Counted from the first letter of the stretch, positions 1 through 11,921 are shown. The stretch: 64,000 nt of DNA from Saxidomus purpurata (GCA_022818135.1 JAFMSR010000001.1:39590358-39654357); one strand, 5' to 3'. Notes: generated by a model from the letters alone, not told the origin. Translations and numbers: made by a program.

Positions 1-107
1 ACATGTGTTGAAGTTGTTAAACATGTGACTAACTCATTACTACTACGTGAGAATGGATGATCTCTTTGTCTATTTATTGTTATTTTACAAGATTGTAAAT
101 ATTTCAG

Positions 108-1761
108 ATATGTATCATTACTGCAGCAATTTGAGGCTGTTTCCTTCGGCGACTCATTGTTTGCTTGTTACGTCCTAATTCCACTACAACAACGACACAG
201 TGTACAATATAGAAAGGCTGTATGGACAGAATATACTGGCATTCTAAGGACACTTGCACTTCCACTGAATGAAGTAGGCAGGAGTTTCTTTTGTTCCTGA
301 TATTCTTGAAATCCATTGTCTGTGTCTGGTAAGACTTGGGGGAAAGAAAGTCGTCATACAATGCTTTCCAGTAACATTTTCTAATAGGGAAGCAGGGTTT
401 CCACTGGCCCTAAAATTTTTTTGGCCACAATTATAGGGAAGGAATGTATGGTGTGATGCCAGTTCCAATCCTAATGTCTAAGAATTTTCACTTTCGAAGG
501 AAGTTTCTTAAACAATTAAACTACTTAGTGTGCTTTTAAATATTCATAACAACGATAAATTGAACGTTAGGACATTTAACTAATGCTGTGGACTTATGTA
601 CCATTTGAAATGAGTTGTTGAAGGAAATGTTGATTTGACATGTTTTATCAATATATAATCTGGTACTTTAAAACCAACTTTAGAACCAGAAACACTGAAT
701 TTAAAACTAGATGAGATCAATATGGAGTTAATGGTCTACATACCTCATGATTCAGTATTTGTATGCCTTGTGAGTTCACATTCATCTGCCTTGTTAGCGT
801 CACAGATCTTTATACACATGTGTATATAATTCCGTGTTAGCATATATTTTGAGACTTTGTGACTATGCTGATGTCTTTTTCTATTTTTTTAGTTATTGTT
901 ACCAATAGAGTTGTATTTAGAACCGGAGGAGACTAATGTTGAGTTGATACGACTGTACTACCAGAGTCTGTATTCCGGTACCCTGCGACCATGTTGGTGC
1001 CCAGTTCTGTATCTTGTTGCTGTACATCATGTCAACAGATTCATGTATACACAGGACAGATCACATACAAAGCTGAAAGGTTCAATGATGACACAAATTC
1101 TTAAGTCAAAGAATGAGGTAGTGTTTCTGTTTTTTAATTTACTGTTGTATTTAAAGAATAGTATACATGTACTGTAAAACAATGTATAAGAACTTATAAA
1201 TATTGGCAGAACTGTCCACAGATATTTAGGCTTATGATATATGCTCCAGTTTTAGTTTGATTACTATTTTCACCAACATCAGGTTTAGCAAGCAGGGTCT
1301 TACTGAGATACAATGTGTCAGTCATCTCGCAGTTACTACTGGTTACTTTAGGGACAGATTTGTATGGAGAAAAAAATAGTGCGGAGAGATGCTAACATTT
1401 TATATATTCAAATCAACTTCTTTTAAATTAGTTGATTTATTAAAGGATGACTGTAGAGAAAGCTTAAAGGTGAATAGAGAAGCATCCGCGGTAGGGACGG
1501 TACTAATGTCTTGTAACGTTAAGTAATGACTTAAAAAGGTTGTTGCCATTGAGGCTGAATTAGACAAGAGGTAAAAATTTACACTGTAATCAAATATTGC
1601 ATATCAGGAAATTAGTTTTTTTATTTTATATATTGCAGGAATTGAAGAAGCATATGGTACAATACAAACAAGCGGACATCACAAATTATTATGGGATGGA
1701 ACTGTATGAGACCTTACCAGCTATAAGACAGACATTTATTGATTCATTAAGAAAACTTTAG
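108..1761 (+). CDS. RPAP1: RPAP1 3' end: last three coding exons (copy A, apparently intact)
   Basis: RPAP1 is an RNA polymerase II-associated protein involved in Pol II assembly, nuclear import and transcription. Three exons join in frame: 108-273, 893-1117 and 1639-1761 (TAG at 1759-1761). Each is bounded by a pyrimidine-rich AG acceptor (atttcag, tttttag, attgcag) and the first two by GTAG donors. The first exon begins with the last base of a split Leu codon, then reads YVSLLQQFEAVSFGDSLF. The second contains SGTLRPCWCPVLYLVAVHHV, and the third reads ELKKHMVQYKQADITNYYG and ends SLRKL. These match, from memory, the C-terminal block of animal RPAP1 (FEAVSFGD; ALRPRWCPVLYAVAV). No stop or frameshift is seen, unlike copies B and C. 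The window opens inside an intron, so the upstream exons lie to the left. Identification is strong; expression cannot be judged. Confidence 0.85.
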
Positions 1762-2232
1762 TGTGTATATTACAGGTCTACAATCTGATAAAAATGAAAG
1801 AACAAAATGCTTCGGAAGTGACAAAGACTATGTGAGACTGCAGAAGATCCAGCAATTATTCCACATAGTGCTTGGACAAAAATTGGACATCATTCATATA
1901 GTGTTTTAGAGTGATCACATTATAAAGTTAGGTTCAGCTGCTATGGCAGTCTCATGTATTTTCAAGTTATGTGATTGCTTTCAGAACTTGTTTGTAAAGG
2001 AGGTCTTAGAATGAGCCATGTCTCCATTTTATTTCCTATCTTAAGAGCATAAAGTTTATATCACAGGTACGCTTTTACTTTACATAAAATAACATATAGA
2101 ATCTTCCAGCAAATTGATGCATGATACAAATAGTTTTAACACTTAGGATGTATTCAAAGATGTAGACCTTTTGCCAGTATATGTCTACTCGTGTACATTT
2201 GTATTAAGTAATGCTCTTTACAAAAAGTGTTA

Positions 2233-2238
2233 AATAAA
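2233..2238 (+). terminator. Candidate poly(A) signal of RPAP1 copy A
   Basis: An AATAAA lies about 470 bases after the RPAP1 stop codon, followed by a T-rich stretch. The same AATAAA/T-rich arrangement is kept in block B (near 39510) and block C (near 63835 and 63900), which supports it as the ancestral 3' end. The 3' UTR would therefore be about 480 bases. Confidence 0.5.
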
Positions 2239-4367
2239 TATATTTTTATTACTAGTTTGTTATGTTTTTCTACCGACAGAGAGTAAATTTCGTTGGTTTC
2301 AAGTGTATATCTAATCAAATGTATTTTCATAGATCACACAATAGTTAACTTATATCAGTTTGGTGATCCAAGCATTTAAAATATATATTTTGATAGCATC
2401 AAAATTAATTCCTTAATTGCACTATTAGCTTCAAAGGGTTTTCAGTAACTTACCATTCATTGTTGAAAAAGTAAAAAACTTGATTGGTTTAGCTTATGTA
2501 TCAGATAAAACAACTTGTTTACAAATAATTCAAATCATTTGAAATAGTGCATGTTAGAGCAATAACAAAATTGTAAAAATATAGCACTTTTCTGAAACCA
2601 AAAAAAAAATCCCAAGAAAACACAAATACAGTTAGCTGTGATTTAATACACATGAAATTACAGTAAGGAATTTATTATTAATTATTTAAAATACTGTGTG
2701 TAGCAACATTTTATTGTAACTTATAAACATGGAATGCAACTGGATGCTGTGCGTCACATATCGCACATATTGCTCATGGTAAACGTGGTGTATTTTATAG
2801 TGAATTCACATATTCTGTTCTTCTATAGTTGCGTATCATGTTAGAATATCATTTAGATAATTTGCCTCATTCTTTCATTCATCTTGTGAAAATGCCTCTT
2901 TGTTACTGTATGACATGACATGAACTTTCCATAATTGAAGCTTAATATTTTCTCCGAGCAACTTCCATTCATGAAATAATTTTGCAAGTTTTGCAAAAGC
3001 CATATTAACAAAGATTAGTATGTACATGTAAGTTTTTTTTCTTTCTAGAAATGGTTTTGCTAAATGTGTTAAGTGATACAATTATATAAAATTAAGTACA
3101 AAATAATTTGGTTTCCAGTTGTTCTGTAATATTCCTCAGATATCTATCTATGTACATGTAGCTATCTTCCATTTAGTCAAACCCCATCTTAGGATCTAGA
3201 CTTGACGTGCATCAACTGACAACTGACTAAATGAGATCTTAAATGAAAGAATAAAAAAATGAAGTATGAAGGTGAAAAAAAGGTTGAAAGTGAAGCAGGT
3301 TTATTTAGGGAGATGTATATTTAATCTGACTTGAACTGCCAGACTGAACTCTGGGCAAAACATGGTGACAATATCTGGGGGTAAGGCATTCTAGTGGACA
3401 ATGGCTCTCGGGGGGGAGGGGGGAGGGGGAAAGGAGTATCAAATTTTGAAGTAATCAGTTTTCATTTGGATCTGCTATGAGATCAGTTTAGGAGATAATC
3501 AAAAATTTGAATTATAAACAAATTATCAACACACTATAAGGGAGTGTTAGCCAAAGAGTACATATTCAGTGCAAGATGATAAGTTTGTACCAGAAAACAG
3601 CTTCTAGACACCCAATGTACACTTGGCATGGCATGGTACAAAATGGTTTACAGTTTTGTGAAAGTACATAAAGGGATACAATCCGCAGCACATTAGGTAA
3701 GACATGTTGGGAATCACCAAATTCTATCATTTAAAAGAGGACATTGATTGTATAAGTGCCAGCGACTAAGTATTCATGCGAGTTCAGCCATGTTAGGGCT
3801 CATGTCATCAATTTCAGTTGTTTTATTGTTATCTTTAGATGCGTAGTGTTCCTCTAAAACATTCAAGGTTGATTCTAAACTCGTATTTAATCAGACGCTT
3901 TAAAGAAATAATATCTTAAGCAGGCATAGAAAATTTATAATAATTGATTGGTAGCGTAAAATAATAATTATAAGTAGTACAGTTTACATCCATTTACAAT
4001 GTAGTTTATCTCTTGAGGGTCACATCACCAAAACGTCTTAAAGTTTGAATCCCATCTTCTGTACTATGTTCTATAACTAGCAACATTAATGCATTGTTGA
4101 TGTATGAATACAGTTAAATCTGTATTAGTGGTCAGCTGGTAAAGTCACCACTTGCCTAAAGCAGGTTGTATAATCAATACATCTGACGATCAGTACATTT
4201 ACGAAATACATATTTTCATTCAGCAGTGATATTTATACCCAAGTTGTTGTACACCATGCCTGACTTCTTTATATAGGTTTGGCTGCATTCTAAATGATGA
4301 GTTAAATAGTATCGCATTTATATTTTATCTTTGCATGTTGTCTTGCACTAGTATTACATAGAACCCA

Positions 4368-4500
4368 ACACCCTGGTTTAGGGGTTAAAGTGGCAGACTT
4401 GTAATTGCTCATTGTCCTACTGATTTAGGGTCATGGGTTCGGACCCCGATATCGACTTGAGAAAGTTGGCAGTGTATCACGGTGGATGGATAGATAAATA
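4368..4500 (+). mobile_element. Decayed tRNA-derived SINE (block A)
   Basis: A tRNA-like head with an A-box-like 'tttaggggttaaagtgg' and a B-box-like 'gggttcggacccc' is followed by 'gagaaagttggcag', a body also seen on the minus strand at about 46225-46260. An orthologous copy sits in block B at 40765-40890, so it inserted before the A/B duplication. The tRNA fold is too degraded for a functional gene. Confidence 0.5.
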
Positions 4501-5170
4501 TAGCACAAGTTCTTACCTAAAGCAGTTTTTAGATAAACTGTCTGCCTGCAAATAACTGAAATGCTTTTTAAATAAGCTGTTTAACCTGAAGATATGCATT
4601 TCTTCATTATTTATGTAGGAAGACATATTTCTTATTTACTTCTAGGTTTTGTGTCCATCTTCTTGAAATAGCCGCTTTTGTTTTATCTCTTGGCTTGCTG
4701 CTTTATAATAACCGTAAACCTGTAGGTTATTTTTGATACTTTCTTTTACAGTCAGTTGTCAAGTACATGGGTATAACTGTGATTCATTGAGTGTTATTAA
4801 CATTACTGACACCAATACAATACTGGGATGAATATCTTGTACACAACCTACTTTCCACAGTCATTTTCAATCCTGTATTCTTCAGGTATATATATAAATC
4901 TAGCTTGATGTTAAATGCAAATTTAAATGTTTCAAATCTTGTACATTTGTATTTTTAGACTAACTTGTCAATTAAACTGCTGGAGATTTATTTCTACAAC
5001 ACACTATGGAATAGGTATTTTGTCAATACAAATTTTAACAGTACTACATTATTTTGTAATATATGATTCATTTTTGTTGAGCTGCTTGAAAAGCTCTACA
5101 TAGTTGTCCAAATGGCGGTTTGGTGTATGTGCGTCCGTCCAAGTTTAGTTTGTCCGGTAATGCTTGCGGA

Positions 5171-5598
5171 CAGACAGGGTTGTTTTGTTGTATGTTGTAG
5201 GATGCAATCAAAGACCCTAATGAAGTCCAGAAAAGAGGTGCCAGAATTCTGCATGCATTCCGTTCAAACAGGGTTCCTTCTGTGTGATACTTTACTAAAT
5301 GAGCAATCGTCTGCCGCAGCTGAAGGATCTGTATTTCTAAACGTTTCTATTTAATTTTAATCAGGCATAGTTCTATCGTATAACCTACATGAATCAGTGC
5401 AAAAAAAATTCACTCTCTCGTATGAAGATATTGCATGATGTAAAATACCCAACTTAATTTTCAGTCTTTGACTAAGTTTATCAATCTGAATCTTTAGTAG
5501 AGAACCAGCAGTATTTTGTATTAATTTCGACATTTGTTTAAGCAACCAGGGCTTGTTTTCAGCTGTAATTTTACCAGCCATCAAATTGTTTTCTGCAT
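5171..5598 (-). pseudogene. Truncated Mab-21 domain gene fragment
   Basis: Closely matches 52889-53362, the middle of the intact Mab-21 gene, in the same orientation. It covers roughly residues 325-480 of that protein. The left part (5171-5350) corresponds to the FEQKACRVLAPFFWTSLGS region. The right part (5445-5598) reads KITAENKPWLLKQMSKLIQN. Between them about 45 bases are missing or scrambled, and the left part is no longer in a continuous frame with the right. Neither the N-terminal nucleotidyltransferase core nor the C-terminal part is present. It lies downstream of RPAP1 in convergent orientation, as does the intact gene in block B, so it is best read as the relic of block A's own Mab-21 copy. 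A 44-bp satellite begins exactly where the homology stops. Confidence 0.85.
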
Positions 5599-5830
5599 TC
5601 GAAAATACAGATCTAGATTGTAGATCAACATCAGATCTGCATTCGAGAGCGCAGATCTAGATCAAAGATCAACATCAGATCTACATTCGAGAGCGCAGAT
5701 CTAGATCGTACATCAACATGAGATCTGCATTCGAGAATTCAGATCTAGATCGTTGATCAACATCAGATCTACATTTTGAAATGCAAATCTAGATGGTAGA
5801 TCGACATCTGATCTGCATTCCAAAATGGAA
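5596..5830. repeat. 44-bp tandem repeat, about 5 units
   Basis: The word 'cagatctagat' (last unit 'caaatctagat') recurs at 5608, 5652, 5696, 5740 and 5784, an exact 44-base period. Each unit carries nested self-complementary words (AGATCT, TCTAGA, GATCTAGATC) and a CATTCGAGAGC-like spacer. It directly abuts the end of the Mab-21 fragment. I see nothing else between 5830 and the element at 6217. Confidence 0.9.
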
Positions 5831-6216
5831 TTTAATAATGCATCTGGACGGCCATACGGACGAACTAAGGATGTTGTTAGCTAATCCTTTAAGTGTTACT
5901 AAGATCTTTTAACTCTTCTATACATGTTTACCGCCAGAATACAGGACGGATTGAACCCGGAACACGCAATGCAAAGTTGCTTTGAAATTGAACACCCTAA
6001 TATATATTGGGTATGTGCGGGCGGACGGACAATTACATACATACGGATTGGTAGCATCATCGCAAAATGTTTGATCGTGCGTTCAGCAGAACATTTGCTA
6101 AAATATATATTACCCACCAGTACTATAAAATTGTGATTATAGCACAAGGAAACAACTATGCTGCTTCAAGTCTGTTTTTATATACAAAAACATCGCGTCA
6201 TATATAAATATTTTAA

Positions 6217-6751
6217 AGGTCCATTACTAACACCAAATCGAATTTTCTTTTAAATCTAGAATTGTAACAGGGAACTACAGTTTGAAACTGGCTTCTAAAA
6301 CTTAACAATAGCCTTGGAGTATTTCCCTGTTCGCAATACTGCTGCAGAAAATCGAGTGAATGTTTGTGTATTTCCTTCTATTGACCTGGGTGGTCTTTTT
6401 GTCCTACTTTCGCTTTATTGAATGTTGTAAACAGTCAGACATATACTTTTTCCATCATTGGAAGTAAATTTCTTCAATTATAATTCAAAATAGGCATGTT
6501 TATGTATGTACAACCTATTTATAGCCTCTCTCTGGGAGATTTCTGGAAAATTACAAAGATATTTGAAAACAGGAAAACCTACTTTTGGTTTGAAAAGGCA
6601 AAATATAATTTATTAATTCTTTTGTTAAACTCAAATTTTCAACACAATATGGTCACATTCAATGCAGTATGTCATATTTTTCCTTCTGAGAAGACGCCCG
6701 TTATGATTCCTGATTTAAAAGAAAATTCGATATGGTGTTAGTAATGGACCT
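6217..6751. mobile_element. TTAA-flanked terminal-inverted-repeat element (MITE-like)
   Basis: Inverted repeats of about 40 bases (one mismatch) run inward from TTAA at 6213-6216 and TTAA at 6752-6755. The ends begin AGGTCCATTACTAACACC. A TTAA duplication is the signature of piggyBac-type transposition, although the AGGTCC terminus is not a classical piggyBac end, so superfamily is inferred. The 535-bp body has no recognisable transposase and is taken to be non-autonomous. Confidence 0.75.
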
Positions 6752-6834
6752 TTAAGTAAAACTATTCTATAAAGTGTCTCATAATTTTCCTAACTGCATT
6801 CAGACCATGCTTTATTGAAATACAAGTACTTTTG

Positions 6835-7395
6835 GAGCTGAAGAACGGGAACACTTTTCAAGTTTCATGCCCTCCTTCCCCTGTAACCTTGACTTTTGAC
6901 ATTATGACCCCAAATTGTAATGTGCACAATTACACTCATACTGATGTTTCGCACCAAGTTTGACGAAAATCCGAAAATCTAACAAGGGTTTTGGAGATGA
7001 AGAGCACACAAGATTTTCAAGTTTCAGACCCCAGTGACGTTGACATTTGACTACATGACCCCAACTTACAATATGTTTAACTTAACTTCATAGCTACTGC
7101 GCTGGTGTTTCCAACCAAGTTCGATAAAAAGTCAACGAACGTTTTGAAAATAAAGGTTGGACAAACTTTTCAATTTTAGGCCCCTCTGACCTTTAACCAT
7201 TTGAACCCAATTCACAATATGCACAACTAGACTTCATACAGATGCTTCGCACTAAGTTTAATGAAAATCCAGTTACGGGATTGGAGATGAAGAGCGCATC
7301 ATATAAAGTTGACAGACGGGTGGACGGACAGACGGGCCAACATACTGACGACACGGGAAACACAATGTATCCCGTCTGATGGGGCGAGACATAAT
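6835..7395. repeat. Tandem units of about 150 bp with a GACGGACGG-type tail
   Basis: Three diverged units share 'ttttcaagtttcaggcccc...tgacctttgac...catgacccc...gcaccaagttt.atgaaaatcc'. The array ends at 7308-7345 in a purine-rich 'gacagacgggtggacgg' stretch. The same architecture (protein-like repeats of TGACCTTTGAC, then a GACGG tail) occurs in an unrelated sequence at 22690-23164. Apparent reading frames are by-products of the repeat. Confidence 0.65.
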
Positions 7396-8359
7396 GCATG
7401 CCAACCCTTCTTGCGTATAATTAAATTAGGTGTTGCGTTTTCTAAGCCAATATTATTTACTTTCAATATGCCGATATTAGAGTTTATGCATTACACAGAC
7501 TCACAGACACTTGTGTTCAGTAGAGCGATTCTGGCCCAATAGTGTCTTCTTGTATTTTTTTTTTCATTTTCACATATTATATGAACCCAGTATACACACT
7601 GAACAGGTTAAGTCACTCGACGGACACATTAAAAAAATTGTTTTCACTATCATAGTATTCACTATATAATGTTATAGTGAAACGATTAGGGCTCTACTGA
7701 ACCTGTGGGTTCAGATGGAAATATCCGTCGCTGAGGGTGGTAAATTGCATTGGTCAGGGTGCAATATCATACACTCATCATTCTACAGATTTTTATATTG
7801 CCAACTGTAAAAGTTTACTGTTAGACATCCAACAAATGACATCTTTTCATACACTTTATCGGTTGGCATAAAAAGAATTGAAATGCATGTAAATTTATTA
7901 GAACTAACACGTTCATACATTAAACTACATGTAAAATAAATTAGATAATCATCGTCAATAAACTATATACTGGTCCGGCTTTTTCATTTTTATGTTCGAA
8001 GTGTACGTCCCTGTTCACTGATTTGGAATTTTTAAAGATATTTGCAACCATTAAAAACCGCATATACAGTCGCAAATATCAAAATCACAAAACAATTATT
8101 CCTATAGTTTAATGACAACGCAAAAAGCAGTGACACATTCTTTACAGTATGACTAATTTTAGGCAAGATATAACTTTTTTTATCGAACGTATTTACACTT
8201 GCGTGCTACGCACCTAGATTTTGCCGTTGAAGTTACCTCCCGCGAACACTGTAAAGATGCTATTTCAATGTGACTTTCATTCATGAAAGATGTATACGCG
8301 GTGTTTCTTCAAAAACACTTCAAAAAAACTTCTTGTTTTTTCATCAAAAACTTTAATAA
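7396..8359. other. No gene seen
   Basis: AT-rich tract without a supported gene. It contains a solo half (about 7709-7732, 'ggttcagatggaaatatccg') of the palindrome found at 55408-55526. At 8036-8083 there is a stretch matching one arm of the palindrome at 19126-19261. Confidence 0.4.
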
Positions 8360-8585
8360 TCTAATTTTCAAGTAAATGTAACAGGAATTTCATTTATAAA
8401 AGTGGTTCGAATTTTCAGGGTACGCAATAACGATTCAAGTTACGAAAAATATTAGTTACGGGTATAGATAAATGACGTCACAGTTTCTCTTGACTAATGA
8501 CGTCACTGTGTAAACAAAAACAATAACAACAAAACAGTAAATAAAGTCAGTGTAAATGGTATCGTAACATTAATCAAGTTAACTG
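8360..8585. repeat. Dispersed repeat, copy 1 (second copy at 32365-32735)
   Basis: Shares 'gtaacaggaatttcattt', 'tggttcgaattttcagggta', two TGACGTCA sites and 'actggacgtg.gtca' with 32365-32735 in the same order and strand. The second copy carries about 140 extra bases. The paired TGACGTCA palindromes (consensus CREB/ATF sites) are kept in both copies. Element type is unknown. Confidence 0.65.
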
Positions 8586-8804
8586 GACGTGTGTCATCCA
8601 TCGGATCCCCCCGTTTTGCCCCAAGTCATCCACAGTATTCCATGTACGATCCTCTATACGTCGGATAAATTGAACAGCCAAAACACGATGCGCGTGCAGC
8701 GTCGTTCAAGGTCGGTTTATTGCAGAATAACCCAAATAGATTTTGTTCTACATGTATGTAGGTTATTCGCTGGTCGTGTTAGAATTGTTGATATCGCGAC
8801 GTCT

Positions 8805-8845
8805 GATATCACAGGACAGTGTTATTATGACACTGTCCTGATATC
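8805..8845. repeat. Hairpin
   Basis: 'gatatcacaggacagtgt' is followed by its complement 'acactgtcctgatatc' with a short loop; two unpaired bases lie in the left arm. Function unknown. Confidence 0.6.
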
Positions 8846-9293
8846 ACGTTTTAGGCCCCGCCCACTTTAGACATTAAGTGAGATTTATGAAATAATATCG
8901 GTTACCATGGAACATTTATCTTACTAAAAGAGACAACTGCGGAAGCTTCATGATATCGGTTTAAAAGCGGCCCAAAAGTGGCCCGTGGCACTCAACGTAG
9001 TATACAAGAAGCGGCTCAAAATCGGCCCGTGGTACAGAGCTGGTTAAATACTGATTGTCACTTGCATTAAAATACATTATTGAAGATCGTTCAGTAGTTG
9101 ACCATGCATTTTTTGGGCAGAGCAAATTGACGAAGTGAGAATTCGCACCTATCTGTCCTTGAATACGGATGAATATCGGCCAGAAAGCCTCGGCAAGCCT
9201 CGACTTCCATGGCCGATATCATCCTCGTCCGATATCAACTGTTATCAAAAGACAGTAACCTTATATTCTATATGACTGACGTCACTTATCGGG

Positions 9294-10264
9294 ATTTATT
9301 ATATATCTATAATTATTTTGCCAAAAATACAGCCTATATTCAGCCATCAAATACGGCCTGACAGAAAAAAATTCCGTATTGTATGTACGTGGAATACAAA
9401 TAGTGCGGCAAAATTTGTAAGAGTGCATTTAATTGGCTCTAAAATGCACATGACGTTAATAACGTCGCTTTTGACTGGGTCGTTACTATTTGTTTATACG
9501 ATGACGTCAATAAAATGGCGTCGCATACTTCGTATATTTCGCGCTAAAAAGAGTTTTCCTTCAATTTTATGCTTAGAATATAATTTTAATTTAGTTTATT
9601 CGCGCAGACAAGTGTCAAAAGGTATATAATAAAAGGGTTATAAGTATAGTAATGTGATCCATAAGCCGGATTGGCTCTCGTCGAGGTCGGATCAAACTCG
9701 TGCTACGCACTCGTATGATCCGACGCACGACTCGAGCAATCCGGCATGCTGGACCACGCTACTATACTAATAACGCTATTTTATTATATATCTATAATTA
9801 TTTTGCCAAAAATACAGCCTATATTCAACCATCAAATACGGCCTGACAGAAAAAAAATCCGTATTGTATGTACGTGGAATACAAAAAGCGCGGCAAAATT
9901 TGTAAGAGTGCATTCAATTGGCTCTAAAATGCACATGACGTTAATAACGTCGCTTTTGACTGGGTCGTTACTATTTGTTTATACGATGACGTCAATAAAA
10001 TGACGTCGAACTATATGTATATTTCGCCCTAAAAAGAGTTTTTCTTTAATTTTAAGCTTAAAATTTCATTTTAATTCAGTTTATTCGCGCAGACAAGTGT
10101 CAATAGGTATATAATAAAAGGGTTATTAGTATAGCAATGTGATCCATAAGCCGGATTAGCTCTCGTCGAGGTCGGATCAAACTCGTGCTACGCACTCGTA
10201 TGATCCGACGCACGACTCGAGCAAATCCGGCATGCTGGATCACGCTACTATACTAATAACCCTA
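9294..10264. repeat. Two-unit tandem duplication, period 485 bp
   Basis: 9294-9778 and 9779-10263 are near-identical, with only scattered substitutions and one- or two-base indels, so the duplication is recent. Each unit has a stretch of about 325 bp (with 'tgacgtcaataaaatg') followed by a long imperfect palindrome. Short reading frames in the units are shared only because the DNA is duplicated. Confidence 0.9.
9622..9791. repeat. Long imperfect palindrome, unit 1
   Basis: Arms of about 75 bases: outer 'ataaaagggttataagtata' against 'tatactaataacgctatttt', then 'gccggatt' against 'aatccggc', then 'gtcggatca' against 'tgatccgac', around a centre 'tcgtgctacgcactcg'. Outer ends resemble 'tatactaataaccctttta' at 58399-58420, suggesting termini of a MITE family. 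Confidence 0.75.
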
Positions 10265-10268
10265 TTAT
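10109..10268. repeat. Long imperfect palindrome, unit 2
   Basis: Second copy of the palindrome, one tandem period downstream. Its outer arms match better than in unit 1 ('gggttattagtatag' against 'ctatactaataaccc'). Confidence 0.75.
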
Positions 10269-10351
10269 ATGACTATAGCACAGTAGCAGAAATTAATAAA
10301 GCATACCAGTTAAGTTTATCTCATTCAGTTTATAATGTAGGGCTAACGCAC

Positions 10352-10700
10352 GTTTTTTCGTGTTATAACATCTGCAGAATCCCGAGGGATGGTTGGTGCC
10401 CGAGCCCGTTAGGGTCGCAGTACAGGGCCGTTGTAAACAATGGACCTGTCTCCCAAGTCTTACATCATGTACGGCGTCAACAGTGCCGGGCTTAAAAACC
10501 ACTGGTGACGTCATAAATCTGACGTAAACAACACGGACGTTGTCCCGCACATTATTGAACGTCGTACAAGTAAGAGCGTTTCATTTTTATTTTAATGATT
10601 TTTTATGTTATTTATGCTAGAATAGCGGTAATAACACCTGCAGAAACCCTTGGGATATGTTGGTGCCCTCGCCCTAACGATTGGCTTTTAAACTGTCCCT
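10352..10700. repeat. Two related words 'ctgcagaa.ccc.gggat.tgttggtgccc'
   Basis: The same run of about 45 bases occurs diverged at 10370-10410 and 10636-10675. The second is followed by a short duplicated 'agcgattggcttttaa'. Probably remnants of one repeat family. 10700-11280 shows nothing else. Confidence 0.4.
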
Positions 10701-11280
10701 AGCGATTGGCTTTTAAGATTGTTATGCATTTACCATTCAGAAAGTGAATATAGAATTACTGTCACACTTTAATAGGTAGAGTTCACGTTGTGCAAACTGA
10801 GAGCATTTCTACCGTATACATACATACCGTGATCAGACAACGCAGAATTATAAAGAGGCCAGTGCTTAAAGAACTCTTGAATTCTTTTTCGAGATAAAAT
10901 TGATATGTACACAAAATCATAAAGTTCACAGACGTCTGTCATTCTAGGAATCACATACACATGAATGAAAATAAAAATGGAAAATTCAACAACAACACAT
11001 TATTACAACAACGGTTTTATATCATCTCTTTCATCTATTTTTTACATGAATGCAAATTCGGAACATGTCTTTTTAAATGTAAATCTCAAGTTTTATGGTG
11101 AGATGATTGTTAAATTGCTCGTTCTGTTGATAAGTCTAATTCAGGAAGAATTCGGGCTATTTCAAGCCCAGATTTAGACTGGCATCAGTCGTTACATCTT
11201 TTTAAACAATTCTACTTAATGAATACTTAATGTCTTCTCTTCTAACGACAGCACACATGCGATCAGAACGGCAGGCTTAA

Positions 11281-11345
11281 TACCAGGGTTGGGCTGATGG
11301 ACTGGGCTTGGCTGGGTTGGGCTGGTCTCGTGGACTGGGTCCAGC
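11281..11345 (+). repeat. GGGCT/GGGTT-rich short repeat with G-quadruplex potential
   Basis: Runs of GGG separated by 2-10 bases ('gggttgggctgatggactgg', then more). Unusually G-rich and strand-biased for this AT-rich window. Confidence 0.45.
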
Positions 11346-11731
11346 TGAACCAAATGGCGTGGGCCCGTGGACTTAAGTCCATAGACTCCTGGAAGGAAGG
11401 GTCATAAACTCGTGGTCATAAGGTTTAAGATGTATTATTGTTCTTTTGGCGGTAATGACATTTCAGTAACAGGCAGTAATGAAGGCAGTAATAACTGTAA
11501 GTGATACACAATGTACCTGCATCGTTTACTCAACGGAGAAAACTGAAAACTAAATGGAAGTCCATGGATTACATTTATGCAGTAGAATGTACTGGTATTT
11601 ATGAAAATATATCTTAGTTGTGGTAAAATGAATCATTTTTAATACCGGTAAGATGTAAGCTGAGGCGAAGCCGAGGTTGACATTACTTTTCAAGGGTTTA
11701 CAATATCTGCTATCACCCTCAAGTGCATGTG

Positions 11732-11921
11732 ATATTTATTTTATCATATCGAAAAACTAAAAAAAAATACATTTTTAGACTTACAGGGGTGTAACATCAT
11801 GATGTTAAATGGGTAACATCATTTTTTTATATTTTATTTTATTATACCGAAACACTAAAATAATAATCTATTTTTAGACTTACAGGGGTGTAACATCATG
11901 ATGCTACATGGGTAACATCAT
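11732..11921. repeat. Tandem pair, about 98-bp unit
   Basis: 'tttttagacttacaggggtg' followed by 'taacatcatgatg' and 'gggtaacatcat' occurs twice (about 11773-11822 and 11871-11921), with matching A/T-rich leaders. No coding content. Confidence 0.75.

Larger units (their letters stand above)
1..5115. repeat. Segmental duplication block A
   Basis: Aligns by eye to 37373-43868, resumes at 48752-48846, and aligns in its first part to 61430-64000. Exons, introns, 3' UTR and downstream flank all match, so this is duplicated genomic DNA and not retrocopies. Relative to B it has about 140 extra bases near 2280-2425, and it keeps about 750 bases (roughly 3530-4290) that B lacks. It lacks the large insertions found in B. 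Between the RPAP1 3' end and the Mab-21 fragment (about 2240-5110) I see no gene: only flank, a SINE-like piece and a G-rich run at 3405-3431. Confidence 0.8.

Noticed and set aside
9318..10003. Two similar frames of 103 and 85 codons
   Set aside because: Similar only because the DNA is a 485-bp tandem duplication; substitutions show no bias to synonymous sites.
10293..10550. Minus-strand frame of 85 codons with a relatively high GC content
   Set aside because: Falls in repeat-derived sequence related to 10628-10700; no domain recognised.
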